Source: CAZOWW01 sp964583765
GTDB lineage: Bacteria > Actinomycetota > Actinomycetes > Actinomycetales > Kineosporiaceae
Length of the DNA stretch: 6,454 nucleotides
Direction of reading: 5' to 3'
Assembly: GCA_964583765.1 (NCBI GenBank)
Contig: CAZOWW010000206.1
Location: 1 to 6,454 of the forward strand
Every line of letters begins with the position of its first letter. Position 1 is the first letter of the stretch. Both the position numbers and the translations under genes were made by a program. Positions 1-5,629 of the stretch are shown piece by piece. The notes below the pieces were generated by a model that was given only the letters and a program-made list of their open reading frames with translations, was not told where the DNA came from and ran no database searches.

Positions 1-1
1 A

Positions 2-55
2 GCATCCACTCGACGGCGGCCAGAGTCAGATGACCCCGGGCCGGCGCCCCTGTAG
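2..55 (-). repeat. Left copy of a 54-bp terminal inverted repeat (IS-derived)
   Basis: Bases 2-55 are a perfect reverse complement of 6400-6453. The outermost base differs (A at 1; G on the opposite strand at 6454), and so does the first inner base (56). On the right side the same sequence lies inside a transposase remnant, where it encodes the YRGAGP stretch; here it begins only 7 bp beyond the stop codon of the DUF1232 gene. The repeat may continue beyond the window. It is either a second piece of the same insertion sequence in opposite orientation or a repeat at which an assembly broke. Confidence 0.85.
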
Positions 56-62
56 GCCGGGA

Positions 63-422
63 TCAGTCGATTACCTCGTCGTCGACCGCACCTGCCGCGC
101 CTTCCCACTCCAGGAAGGTCCCTGTCTCGGCCAGCACGGTGCCGACGATCCAGGCCACCAGCACCGCATCGTCCGCGAACCCCAGCAGTGGCAGGAAGAT
201 CTCCGGGATTCGATCCACGGGAGAGACCAGGAACGCCATCACCAGCAGCACCAGCCCCAGCCGGAGCTTGCCCAGGTTCGGGTAGCGGCCGGTCACCCCC
301 TGCACCAGCATCCTGGGCAGGGCCGCCAATCGCTTGCCGATGCCGGGCACGCCAGGTCGACGCGTCGACCACAGGGCAGCCCACAGCGCTCTCATGGCGG
401 CCACCCGACGAACCGATGCCAT
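63..422 (-). CDS. DUF1232 (YkvA-like) membrane protein
   Basis: The 119-residue product carries the DUF1232 signature at about residues 67-90: SPVDRIPEIFLPLLGFADD matches the family pattern SPxDxIPdfiPxLGylDD. A hydrophobic segment precedes it at about 54-68 and another follows at about 86-98, so a small membrane protein with two helices is likely. The family has no settled biochemical function. I chose ATG at 422 because GAAGGAGG lies 6 bases upstream; a longer reading frame exists to 548 but would run through an inverted repeat and has no better start, and ATG 395 lacks a comparable ribosome site. The acidic C-terminus ends just before the 54-bp left-edge repeat. No partner gene is adjacent: the upstream gene on the same strand ends 191 bp away, across a MITE-like element. 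Confidence 0.85.
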   Translation of the reverse strand: MASVRRVAAMRALWAALWSTRRPGVPGIGKRLAALPRMLVQGVTGRYPNLGKLRLGLVLLVMAFLVSPVDRIPEIFLPLLGFADDAVLVAWIVGTVLAETGTFLEWEGAAGAVDDEVID

Positions 423-428
423 CCGCGT

Positions 429-436
429 CCTCCTTC
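429..436 (-). promoter_or_regulatory. Ribosome binding site of the DUF1232 gene
   Basis: The minus strand reads GAAGGAGG here, nearly the full anti-16S complement, 6 bases before ATG 422. It decides the start codon of the downstream gene against the longer frame to 548 and the internal ATG at 395. Confidence 0.8.
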
Positions 437-471
437 CCTGGGCCCAGGAGGGTACCCAGGCTAACGCCGAT

Positions 472-566
472 GGGTGTGGCTCTTCTGGAGTGACCAGGCC
501 GGGTCGACGCGATGGGCGGCCTGACCTCCGAGGCCACGGCGGGATCACTCCAGAAGAGCCACACCC
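472..566. repeat. 95-bp MITE-like element with 22-bp perfect terminal inverted repeats
   Basis: Bases 472-493 (beginning GGGTGTGGCTCTTC) and 545-566 (ending GAAGAGCCACACCC) are perfect reverse complements over 22 bp, separated by 51 bp. A nested pair, CAGGCCG at 495-501 and CGGCCTG at 517-523, would fold inside the loop. The element is flanked on both sides by GAT (469-471 and 567-569), which could be a 3-bp target duplication. It has no coding capacity. It sits between two minus-strand genes. There is no T-tract on either side, so a simple intrinsic terminator is less likely, although the transcript would form a very stable stem and might block or process read-through. Confidence 0.65.
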
Positions 567-613
567 GATTGGGACTGCCGAAGTAGCGGTGGGGCCGAGT
601 CAGGTTGACAGAC

Positions 614-859
614 TCAGATCCGGGTCGTCCCCACCGGGTCGCGCGCTCTCTCGTGGGGAAGTGTCACAGTCGGGCGTCGACGAGTTCGAGGTCTTGCGCC
701 AGGCTCGGGAGGTCCGGGGCGATCGGCGCAGTACTCGCAGGTGGGGTCGGGACAGGGTTGTTCTCGCCACCGATCACAGGGCAGGCATACCGTCAAGTCG
801 TACGCGGGGGACCGGCGGAGGGAAACTCCGCACGCCTGGCATGTCCGTGGGCCGGTCAT
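614..859 (-). CDS. Small cysteine-rich zinc-ribbon-like protein
   Basis: The 81-residue protein has seven cysteines in its first 44 residues: CQAC at 7-10, CLPC at 25-28, C36, and CEYC at 41-44. The spacing C-x2-C, 14 residues, C-x2-C is a typical zinc-ribbon or treble-clef pattern, with a further C-x4-C-x2-C cluster behind it. The rest (about 48-81) is a basic, proline/arginine-rich tail that is probably disordered. Its ATG overlaps the stop of the PAS-GAF gene in an ATGA motif (856-859), and no clear ribosome site precedes it, so translation is probably coupled and the two proteins belong to one operon. Metal binding is inferred from the cysteines. I do not recognise a named family; a nucleic-acid-binding or regulatory partner role is only a guess. 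Confidence 0.65.
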   Translation of the reverse strand: MTGPRTCQACGVSLRRSPAYDLTVCLPCDRWREQPCPDPTCEYCADRPGPPEPGARPRTRRRPTVTLPHERARDPVGTTRI

Positions 860-2013
860 CGCGGCATCGGGGAGTTCACTGCATCAGGACGCTCCGCGTG
901 TCCGGCTCGGTGGAGGACCGGGAGGCGTTGCTCCCGGTTGGTTGGCACGGACTCCTCCTGGCGTCCACCGGGCGTGCCGACCGGGCGGGGGCGCTGAAGT
1001 GCACGTGCTAGGTCTCCCTGGACCTCACTGACCAGTGCCCGTCGCAGGGCTGTTGCGGTCAGGTCGGCCATGTTGCCCAGTCGGGCGACGTCGTCCGGGC
1101 CTAGTTGTGGGGATCCGGCCCACACGAGGTCCAGGGCTGCGTAGAGGTCTCCCGGAGGCTCGTACAACGTGGAGCCTGCAACGACGATCCTGCGTTCGAA
1201 GTGTTGTCGGGTCTGGCCTCCCGGGTTCTGGGACGCGCCCAGGACGACGGAGACCACGGGCGCGGGGTCCTTGACCGCGAACGGACTGCTCTCCGGTCCT
1301 GGTGGCCTGGCGATCCGCTCCCGGTGGCGTGGCCAGGTGGGCGCCACGAGCAGATCCCGACACGGGTCCCACAGCGCCAGGCGGCAGTGCACGGCGCCGA
1401 CCACCTGCGGCGCCGACTCCGCGACCGTCCGGACCACCTCCTGGACACCGGTCCCGACCGCCAGCCGATCGACGAACGTGGCCAGGGCCACCGACCGGTC
1501 CGGGTCCGTGGGCTCTGTGTTCTTGGGATCCGGGGAGATGTCGACCACCGAGACGATCAGGGCCGTCACCACACCCCTGGCAGCCACCGGGACGAACGCG
1601 AGGTGCACCGTGAACAGTCGCCCCCGCGGACCCAGGGCCTGCTCCCGGTACCGAAGCTGCGCGCCAGCCGCTGCGCCGGCCACTGCCTGACGTACCCGGC
1701 GTTGGACGGCTGGAGTCCACGCCCACCACGATGCTGACCAGAACGGGCAGCCGATCACGGGGTCCGCGCCTGCCGGACTCGCTCCTCGGGCCAGGCATTC
1801 GGCCTGACGCAGGGTCCCGTCCAGGGACAGCAGACCGAAGAAGACGCCAGGTCCGGTCACCGACTCCGCGGCACAGGACCGCACATCGCATGCGCCAGGG
1901 ATTCCCGCATGCTCTGGGCGGCGCGCACTGGGTTCGGGATCCAGGATCTTCCCAGGAGCGGAAACAGAGTTCTCTCTTTGAAGGGAACGGGGACCCCGCG
2001 GCGGATATTCCAT
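856..2013 (-). CDS. PAS-GAF sensor protein lacking an output domain
   Basis: The product has 385 residues. Residues about 55-162 form a PAS domain of the type common in actinobacterial sensor phosphatases: IGCPFWSASWW followed by PAVQRRVRQAVAGAAAG corresponds to the usual GRPFWETPWW...PELQERLRxAVxRAAAGE. Residues about 175-328 form a GAF domain (start near ALATFVDRLAVGTG, end near LGNMADLTATALRRAL). In related proteins a PP2C/SpoIIE phosphatase, ANTAR or kinase domain follows, often introduced by an ALQRSLLP-like linker. Here ALQRPRPV at 338-345 is followed only by about 40 unstructured-looking residues and the stop, so signal output must come from a partner, or the protein is a truncated relic. 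No signal peptide or membrane segment is visible; it should be cytosolic. The start at ATG 2013 has GAGGGG about 9 bases upstream and a promoter about 80 bp upstream. It is co-transcribed with the overlapping cysteine-rich gene. Confidence 0.8.
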   Translation of the reverse strand: MEYPPRGPRSLQRENSVSAPGKILDPEPSARRPEHAGIPGACDVRSCAAESVTGPGVFFGLLSLDGTLRQAECLARGASPAGADPVIGCPFWSASWWAWTPAVQRRVRQAVAGAAAGAQLRYREQALGPRGRLFTVHLAFVPVAARGVVTALIVSVVDISPDPKNTEPTDPDRSVALATFVDRLAVGTGVQEVVRTVAESAPQVVGAVHCRLALWDPCRDLLVAPTWPRHRERIARPPGPESSPFAVKDPAPVVSVVLGASQNPGGQTRQHFERRIVVAGSTLYEPPGDLYAALDLVWAGSPQLGPDDVARLGNMADLTATALRRALVSEVQGDLARALQRPRPVGTPGGRQEESVPTNREQRLPVLHRAGHAERPDAVNSPMPR

Positions 2014-2090
2014 GTCATAATGCCCCTCACGGTCTGGAAAGCCTCCGCAGATGTGGACTCACCGTCACCGTGGTCCGGGGCAACTCGGCA

Positions 2091-2118
2091 AGTCTAGCGA
2101 CGCCGAGGACAACGTCAA
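2091..2118 (-). promoter_or_regulatory. Probable vegetative promoter of the PAS-GAF operon
   Basis: On the minus strand TTGACG (2118-2113) and TAGACT (2096-2091) are separated by 16 bp, close to the actinobacterial housekeeping consensus TTGACN...TAGNNT. Transcription would begin near 2084 and leave a leader of about 70 nt before ATG 2013. I saw no activator or repressor site that I can name. Confidence 0.6.
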
Positions 2119-2212
2119 CCGACAAGGCGAGAAATCCGATGCGATCACCGGTGGGGGGCCGCGTGGCATGAATACCCCGTCCCGAGCGGGTGAGGTTACG
2201 ACAATGTTTCGC

Positions 2213-2231
2213 GCAACACGCAGAGTGTTGC
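2213..2231. other. Short perfect inverted repeat
   Basis: GCAACAC (2213-2219) and GTGTTGC (2225-2231) form a 7-bp perfect palindrome around a 5-base centre. It lies about 95 bp upstream of the -35 box of the PAS-GAF promoter. It could be an operator-like site or a small hairpin; without a known regulator nearby no role can be assigned. Confidence 0.35.
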
Positions 2232-2489
2232 CGTGTCACGGCCAGGGGGCATGCGCGCGGGGACGGGACCTGCGGACCTCGCCGGGAAGTGGTGCCCGCC
2301 TCTCACTGTGCCCGCCAACGCGCTCGCGTGCTCGTCATCGAGGTGGAGAGCGGTCACACCGACACCGGCCGCCGACCGTCCCCCCTGTACTACGGCTGCG
2401 CTTCGCCGAGCGGTCGCGCGCCGCGAGACGCGGCCCCATTGGCCGCCGGCACGAAACGGGCACTACGGACGGTGTCCAGTGGTCGGGGT

Positions 2490-2504
2490 ATGGTCAGTGA
2501 CCAT
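2490..2504. other. 15-bp palindrome, operator-like
   Basis: ATGGTCAGTGACCAT is a perfect palindrome with a single central base (7-bp arms). Such compact symmetry is typical of sites for dimeric helix-turn-helix repressors. No start codon with a ribosome site follows in either direction, so this is a weak call. Confidence 0.3.
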
Positions 2505-2891
2505 GATCGTCGGGAGCGCAGCTGTAGTACCTGGTGGTCCGTCAGCCGACCTCGGCCGGCCGCTCGGGCGGACCCGTACGACGGCACCGTGACGCACACT
2601 TCCGCGCTGATTGGCTCCGGTTCTGCGCCGGGTGGTGGACAGCCAACTTCCGGAGGGAGACCGAGAGCTATCCCCGCGGGACTCGATTTCCGCCTGTTGT
2701 CAGGGTGCGCTCACCGGGTCGATGCCGCGTGCTCCGTGGTGTGACATCAGTGAGGATTCCCTTACTTACTGCCGCGGCGACACTCATGCCACCTGTGGGC
2801 CACGGCAGCGGGGGTGCGAACCTGGGAGGACCCTCGGTGCCGGGTTCGGAGTGCGACGAGCGGGCCTGCGTAGAGTGAGCCGCTGCGCACA

Positions 2892-2932
2892 TTGAATCTT
2901 GGGTTGTTCCCGGTGTAGCCTGAATTTAGGCT
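2892..2932 (+). promoter_or_regulatory. Rightward promoter-like region with two overlapping -10 boxes
   Basis: TTGAAT (2892-2897), 18 bp, TAGCCT (2916-2921) and TTGTTC (2904-2909), 17 bp, TAGGCT (2927-2932) both fit the actinobacterial TTGNNN / TAGNNT pattern. The region is locally AT-rich compared with its surroundings. The two -10 boxes lie inside the inverted repeat TAGCCT-GAATTT-AGGCTA (2916-2933), which could also serve as an operator. The nearest confident gene downstream, lemA, begins 460 bp later, so this promoter may serve the uncertain unit at 3069-3351 or a long leader. Confidence 0.45.
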
Positions 2933-3284
2933 ATGGGGAGAATCGCGACAGGGTTGGTCCCCCGTGGTCGTGCGGGCTTTTCGGGCCCGATCCATGGTTG
3001 AAGTTGTTGGCGTTACTCCGGACCCCGGTAGCGCGTCGTGAAGACGTACTGCGCGAGGGGCTCCGCTCATGACCCAGCGTTGCCGACACGACCTGTTCCG
3101 GGACGCCGCTGGCGATAGCGGATGTGGTCGTGATGGTCCGCCCGAGCGAGACCGGCACGACCGCGGTGATCAGACACGTCGGGGACGAGCGGCATGACCC
3201 GGCAGCCGACCTCCCGCTGGCCACGGCCGAGGATCAGGACCGCCCGGTCATGGGCTTCGGGACCCTGCGCGCCCTCGCGGCACA

Positions 3285-3308
3285 CCAGGCCGCCAGGCCG
3301 CCAGGCCG
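3285..3308 (+). repeat. Three tandem copies of CCAGGCCG
   Basis: The octamer CCAGGCCG occurs three times without interruption (3285-3292, 3293-3300, 3301-3308). It lies near the 3' end of the uncertain small gene and shortly before a hairpin, and is probably a slippage product. Confidence 0.8.
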
Positions 3309-3318
3309 CGCATCAACC

Positions 3319-3348
3319 CCCGGCCGCCCAGCGTGGCGGGCAGCCGGG
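3319..3348 (+). terminator. GC-rich hairpin upstream of lemA
   Basis: CCCGGCCGCCC (3319-3329) pairs with GGGCAGCCGGG (3338-3348) over 11 bp with one mismatch and an 8-base loop. There is no T-tract, as is common for actinobacterial terminators. It ends 44 bp before the lemA start and would separate lemA from the promoter at 2892-2932; it could instead be a leader structure of lemA. Confidence 0.4.
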
Positions 3349-3392
3349 TAGGGACACCCCCGCACCTCTGAGCATCATGGAAGCGAGCCGTC

Positions 3393-4007
3393 ATGCCCGT
3401 CCTGACCCTCCTGACCTCACTGCTCATCGTCGCCGTCGCCGTCGCCGTCGCCGTCCCCGCCGTCCTAGGTCTGGGGGCCGGAACGGCCTTCCACGAACTG
3501 ACCCGTAGCCGGGCCCGCATCCAGGACGCCTGGTCCCGTGTCGACGTGCAACTCACGCGCCGACACCAGCTGATCCCCGACCTGATCGAGACCGTGAGGA
3601 GCTACGCGGCCCACGAGTACGCCACATTCGAGGCAGTGACGTCCGCGCGGAACGGGGCGATCGATGCTCGGGCCGGCGCCGATCCGCGCCGGATCTGTAT
3701 CGCCGAGAACCACGTGACCCAGGCGCTGCACGCATTGCTCGCCGTCGCCGAGAAGCAGCCCCGTCTGGGCGCTGTCCCCTCGTTCCGGCAGCTGCGGGAA
3801 CAGTTGACCGAGGTCCAGGAGGAGCTTGAGCGTGCTCTGCACCACCACGCGGCCAGCGCCCGCGACTACGACACCGCGATCCGCACCTTCCCCCGCAACC
3901 TCCTCGCCTACCTTTTCGGGTTCGCCCCGTCAGCACTCTGGGAGGCCGACCCTGCCGCGACGGACTCTCGCCAGCCAGGCCTCACCAGCCCGGGGCTGCC
4001 TCACTAG
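3393..4007 (+). CDS. lemA: LemA family protein
   Basis: The 204-residue product matches the LemA family along its length. It has an N-terminal membrane helix (about residues 5-30), then the core RIQDAWSRVDVQLTRRHQLI (42-61), PDLIETVRSYAAHEYATFEA (62-81), the helix AENHVTQALHALLAVAEKQP (104-123), FRQLREQLTEVQEELERAL (131-149), and the closing block IRTFPRNLLAYLFGFAP (163-179). These correspond to the family's NAWSQIDVQLKRR, LIPNLVETVKGYAxHE, AENxLTGAL..LFAVAE and FPxNLVAxLFGF motifs. LemA proteins have a short extracytoplasmic N-terminus, one helix and a helical bundle; their role is poorly defined, with links to membrane stress and sensing. The helix is encoded by four tandem GTCGCC units. 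The family's Ala/Tyr-rich segment before FPxN is present as ARDYDTAI. GGAAGCGAG lies shortly before ATG 3393. It appears monocistronic: a strong hairpin follows and none of the usual partners (TPM-domain, M48 peptidase) is adjacent. Confidence 0.88.
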   Translation: MPVLTLLTSLLIVAVAVAVAVPAVLGLGAGTAFHELTRSRARIQDAWSRVDVQLTRRHQLIPDLIETVRSYAAHEYATFEAVTSARNGAIDARAGADPRRICIAENHVTQALHALLAVAEKQPRLGAVPSFRQLREQLTEVQEELERALHHHAASARDYDTAIRTFPRNLLAYLFGFAPSALWEADPAATDSRQPGLTSPGLPH

Positions 4008-4031
4008 ATCACCGACAACCCCCGCTCGGAA

Positions 4032-4063
4032 CCGTGGGGCCTGTCGACGGCCTGGCCCCACGG
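4032..4063 (+). terminator. Terminator-like hairpin after lemA
   Basis: CCGTGGGGCC (4032-4041) and GGCCCCACGG (4054-4063) form a perfect 10-bp stem with a 12-base loop, 24 bp after the lemA stop codon. There is no T-run, but position and stability fit an actinobacterial terminator. Confidence 0.65.
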
Positions 4064-4110
4064 CCCGAGGACAGCAGGGGTCGACATCCGGACGGTCGTC
4101 CTGCCGTCGT

Positions 4111-4128
4111 CCCCACATCGGTGTGGGG
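4111..4128. other. Second perfect hairpin with a TCGG loop
   Basis: CCCCACA (4111-4117) pairs perfectly with TGTGGGG (4122-4128) around a TCGG tetraloop. It could back up the lemA terminator or act in the leader upstream of the polyketide synthase operon. Its arms partly resemble the preceding stem (CCCCAC/GTGGGG). Confidence 0.45.
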
Positions 4129-4242
4129 CGCATCGATCGTCGGCGACACCATTTCGCGTGTCCGGAACTCTCCGGTCGCCGAGTGTGCCCGGTCGAGACC
4201 GCCAGCCCGAGATCAACGGGGAATCGCCTCCGGCCCTTCCCC

Positions 4243-4527
4243 GTGGCAGAGGTAGTCGCCCGACAGGACGCCGGCCTCTGCCGAGAGGTTGCCCAGGCCG
4301 ACCGATGCCCCGTCTGGCTGTCGGTGTGGATCCATGCCAGTCTGAAGACTCCAGCGTGCCTGGACCTGTCCGGACCTCGCGCTTCCTCGCCGCTCGTCAC
4401 CTCCAGCGCGAAGGCAGCGATCCCCATGTCTGTGCCCCTCACCTCCGAGCCCCTGGTCCACCGACCCCCCACCGCGACGCCTGCGCCGGAGCCGGGTCGT
4501 CTTCACCTCTCCGGCTTGACGCCGTGA
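4243..4527 (+). CDS. Doubtful small open frame ahead of the polyketide synthase
   Basis: A frame from GTG 4243 encodes 94 residues (VAEVVARQDAGLCREVAQAD at its start) and stops at TGA 4525-4527, which overlaps the GTG start of the polyketide synthase in a GTGA motif. Third codon positions are mostly G or C. Against it: the frame has no ribosome site, the second half is Pro/Ser/Thr-rich and shows no recognisable domain, and a GTG start followed by A always creates such a TGA. The opposite strand shares the same third-position bias in another frame. It may be a leader peptide, a decayed gene or nothing; apart from this frame I see no gene in 4064-4523. Confidence 0.25.
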   Translation: MAEVVARQDAGLCREVAQADRCPVWLSVWIHASLKTPACLDLSGPRASSPLVTSSAKAAIPMSVPLTSEPLVHRPPTATPAPEPGRLHLSGLTP

Positions 4528-5627
4528 GCACCGGTCCTTCCCGTCGGATCGGGCTCTCACCCTCGGGCGATCAACTGACCACCCTGGCCGGCGTCCACGC
4601 CGTGCTTCCGCCGTACCGGTACACGCAGTCGGAGCTGACAGCGGCCTTCACTGATCTGTGCCTGGGACCAGCAGGCGACCAGGCACTGCTGGCGCGGTTC
4701 CACACCAACGCCAAGGTCGGCAGCCGGCACCTGGTCCTGCCGCTGGAGCAGTACGCCACGCTGACCACCTTCAACGAGTCCAACGACCTGTTCATCACCC
4801 ACGCGGTCCAGCTCGGGGCCCAAGCGCTGACCGGCGCGCTCCAGCGCGCAGGCATCGCCCCCGACGAGGTCGACGTGGTCATCTCCGCCACCAGCACCGG
4901 CATCGCGGTGCCCTCGCTTGATGCCCGCATCGCTGCACTCGTCGGTCTGCGCCCAGACGTGAAACGCGTACCGCTGTTCGGACTGGGCTGCGTGGCCGGC
5001 GCGGCCGGGATCGCCCGCCTGCACGACTACCTGCTCGGCCACCCGGACGAGGTCGCCGCGCTGCTGTCCGTCGAACTCTGCTCGTTGACCTTGCAGCGCG
5101 GGGACCGCTCGGTTGCCAACCTGGTGGCCAGCGGCTTGTTCGGGGACGGCGCGGCCGCCGTGGTGGCGGTCGGCGCGAACCGGCCGGAACCGGGTCCCCA
5201 TGTGCTCGACTCCCGCAGCCACCTCTACCCGGACAGCCAAAGTGCCATGGGATGGGACGTCGGCGCCGGCGGGTTGAAACTCGTGCTCGGCGTACAAGTA
5301 CCCCTGATCGTGCGGCAATACCTCGGCGAGGACATCCGCTCGTTCCTTGCCGCGCACGAGCTTCAGGTCCAGGACGTCACCACCTGGGTGTCGCATCCGG
5401 GGGGCCCGAAGGTCATCGAAGCCATCGAAGCCGAACTGGACCTCGCCGGTAACCCGCTGGAACTCACCTGGCGCTCACTCGACCAGATCGGCAACCTCTC
5501 GTCCGCCTCGGTCCTGCACGTACTGCGCGACACCCTCGACAAGTGTTCCTTCACCCCGGGAACGCCCGGAATCCTGATGGCGATGGGCCCCGGCTTCTGC
5601 TCCGAACTCGTCCTGCTGCAGTGGTGA
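4524..5627 (+). CDS. Type III polyketide synthase (chalcone synthase-like)
   Basis: The 367-residue protein is a complete type III polyketide synthase, a homodimeric thiolase-fold enzyme that extends an acyl-CoA starter with malonyl-CoA and cyclises the chain to a pyrone or resorcinol. The catalytic triad is intact: Cys156 in FGLGCVAGAAG, His291 in SHPGGPKV and Asn324 in GNLSSAS. GLFGDGAAAVV (204-214) supplies the gatekeeper Phe206 (Phe215 of plant chalcone synthase), and MGPGFCSE (354-361) corresponds to the GFGPG loop. By my alignment the second plant gatekeeper, Phe265, is replaced by Leu253, which fits bacterial enzymes using long fatty acyl starters. I chose GTG 4524 because the family's N-terminus (AGVHAVLPPYRYTQ at 22-35) starts shortly after it; the frame is open further upstream but that part is not protein-like, and the ribosome site at 4524 is weak. 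The adjoining membrane methyltransferase suggests an O-methylated alkylpyrone or alkylresorcinol, as for BpsA/BpsB and SrsA/SrsB. The exact product cannot be read from the sequence. Confidence 0.93.
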   Translation: MSTGPSRRIGLSPSGDQLTTLAGVHAVLPPYRYTQSELTAAFTDLCLGPAGDQALLARFHTNAKVGSRHLVLPLEQYATLTTFNESNDLFITHAVQLGAQALTGALQRAGIAPDEVDVVISATSTGIAVPSLDARIAALVGLRPDVKRVPLFGLGCVAGAAGIARLHDYLLGHPDEVAALLSVELCSLTLQRGDRSVANLVASGLFGDGAAAVVAVGANRPEPGPHVLDSRSHLYPDSQSAMGWDVGAGGLKLVLGVQVPLIVRQYLGEDIRSFLAAHELQVQDVTTWVSHPGGPKVIEAIEAELDLAGNPLELTWRSLDQIGNLSSASVLHVLRDTLDKCSFTPGTPGILMAMGPGFCSELVLLQW

Positions 5628-5629
5628 GC

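Larger units (their letters stand above)
2119..2891. other. Long stretch with no recognisable gene
   Basis: Open frames exist on both strands, for example 2233-2592 on plus and 2668-2892 on minus. None gives a protein I recognise, none has a convincing ribosome site, and their compositions (Arg/Pro/Ser/Thr-rich, few hydrophobic blocks) look like chance frames in GC-rich DNA. I see no tRNA, CRISPR array or transposase. It holds two short palindromes, listed separately. Decayed genes are possible. Confidence 0.5.
3069..3351 (+). pseudogene. Possible small gene broken by a frameshift
   Basis: ATG 3069 has GAGGGG 8-9 bases upstream. Codons with G/C in the third position run in this frame until about 3115. 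From about 3112 to the stop at 3349-3351 the same bias continues in the neighbouring frame, which reads ADVVVMVRPSETGTTAVIRH and onwards with a balanced acidic/basic composition. Joined, the two parts would give a protein of roughly 94 residues. I do not recognise the family. The stop falls just beyond a hairpin, and a promoter-like region lies about 135 bp upstream. It may be a decayed gene, a sequencing frameshift, or a non-coding transcript with misleading codon bias. Confidence 0.3.

Noticed and set aside
423..548. Longer start of the DUF1232 gene at 548
   Set aside because: It would translate through one arm of the inverted repeat; ATG 422 has a near-consensus ribosome site.
1025..1891. 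288-aa open frame on the minus strand
   Set aside because: It lies inside the PAS-GAF gene in another frame and gives a Gly/Arg/Pro-rich product without domains, a typical shadow in GC-rich DNA.
2190..2744. 184-aa plus-strand frame in the central gap
   Set aside because: No ribosome site, no recognisable domain, Cys/Arg-rich random-looking composition and inconsistent third-position bias.
2806..2866. GGTTCGGAGTGC-like stretch resembling a tRNA T-arm
   Set aside because: No acceptor stem, D-arm or anticodon arm can be built around it.
2931..3285. Minus-strand frame containing GVPEQVVSATLGHE, reminiscent of the C-terminal part of tyrosine recombinases (LGH motif), with RAGL...HHD in the neighbouring frame
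   Set aside because: No proper HxLRH block or catalytic Tyr can be read, two frames are needed, a stop interrupts the relevant frame, the product is nearly free of acidic residues, and third-position bias fits a plus-strand frame equally well. Probably a chance match in antisense.
4158..4523. N-terminal extension of the polyketide synthase from GTG 4158
   Set aside because: The extra 122 residues are Arg/Pro/Ser-rich, resemble nothing in the family, and would make the protein far longer than normal type III synthases.
4557..5396. 279-aa open frame on the minus strand
   Set aside because: It is antisense to the polyketide synthase, whose catalytic motifs are unambiguous.
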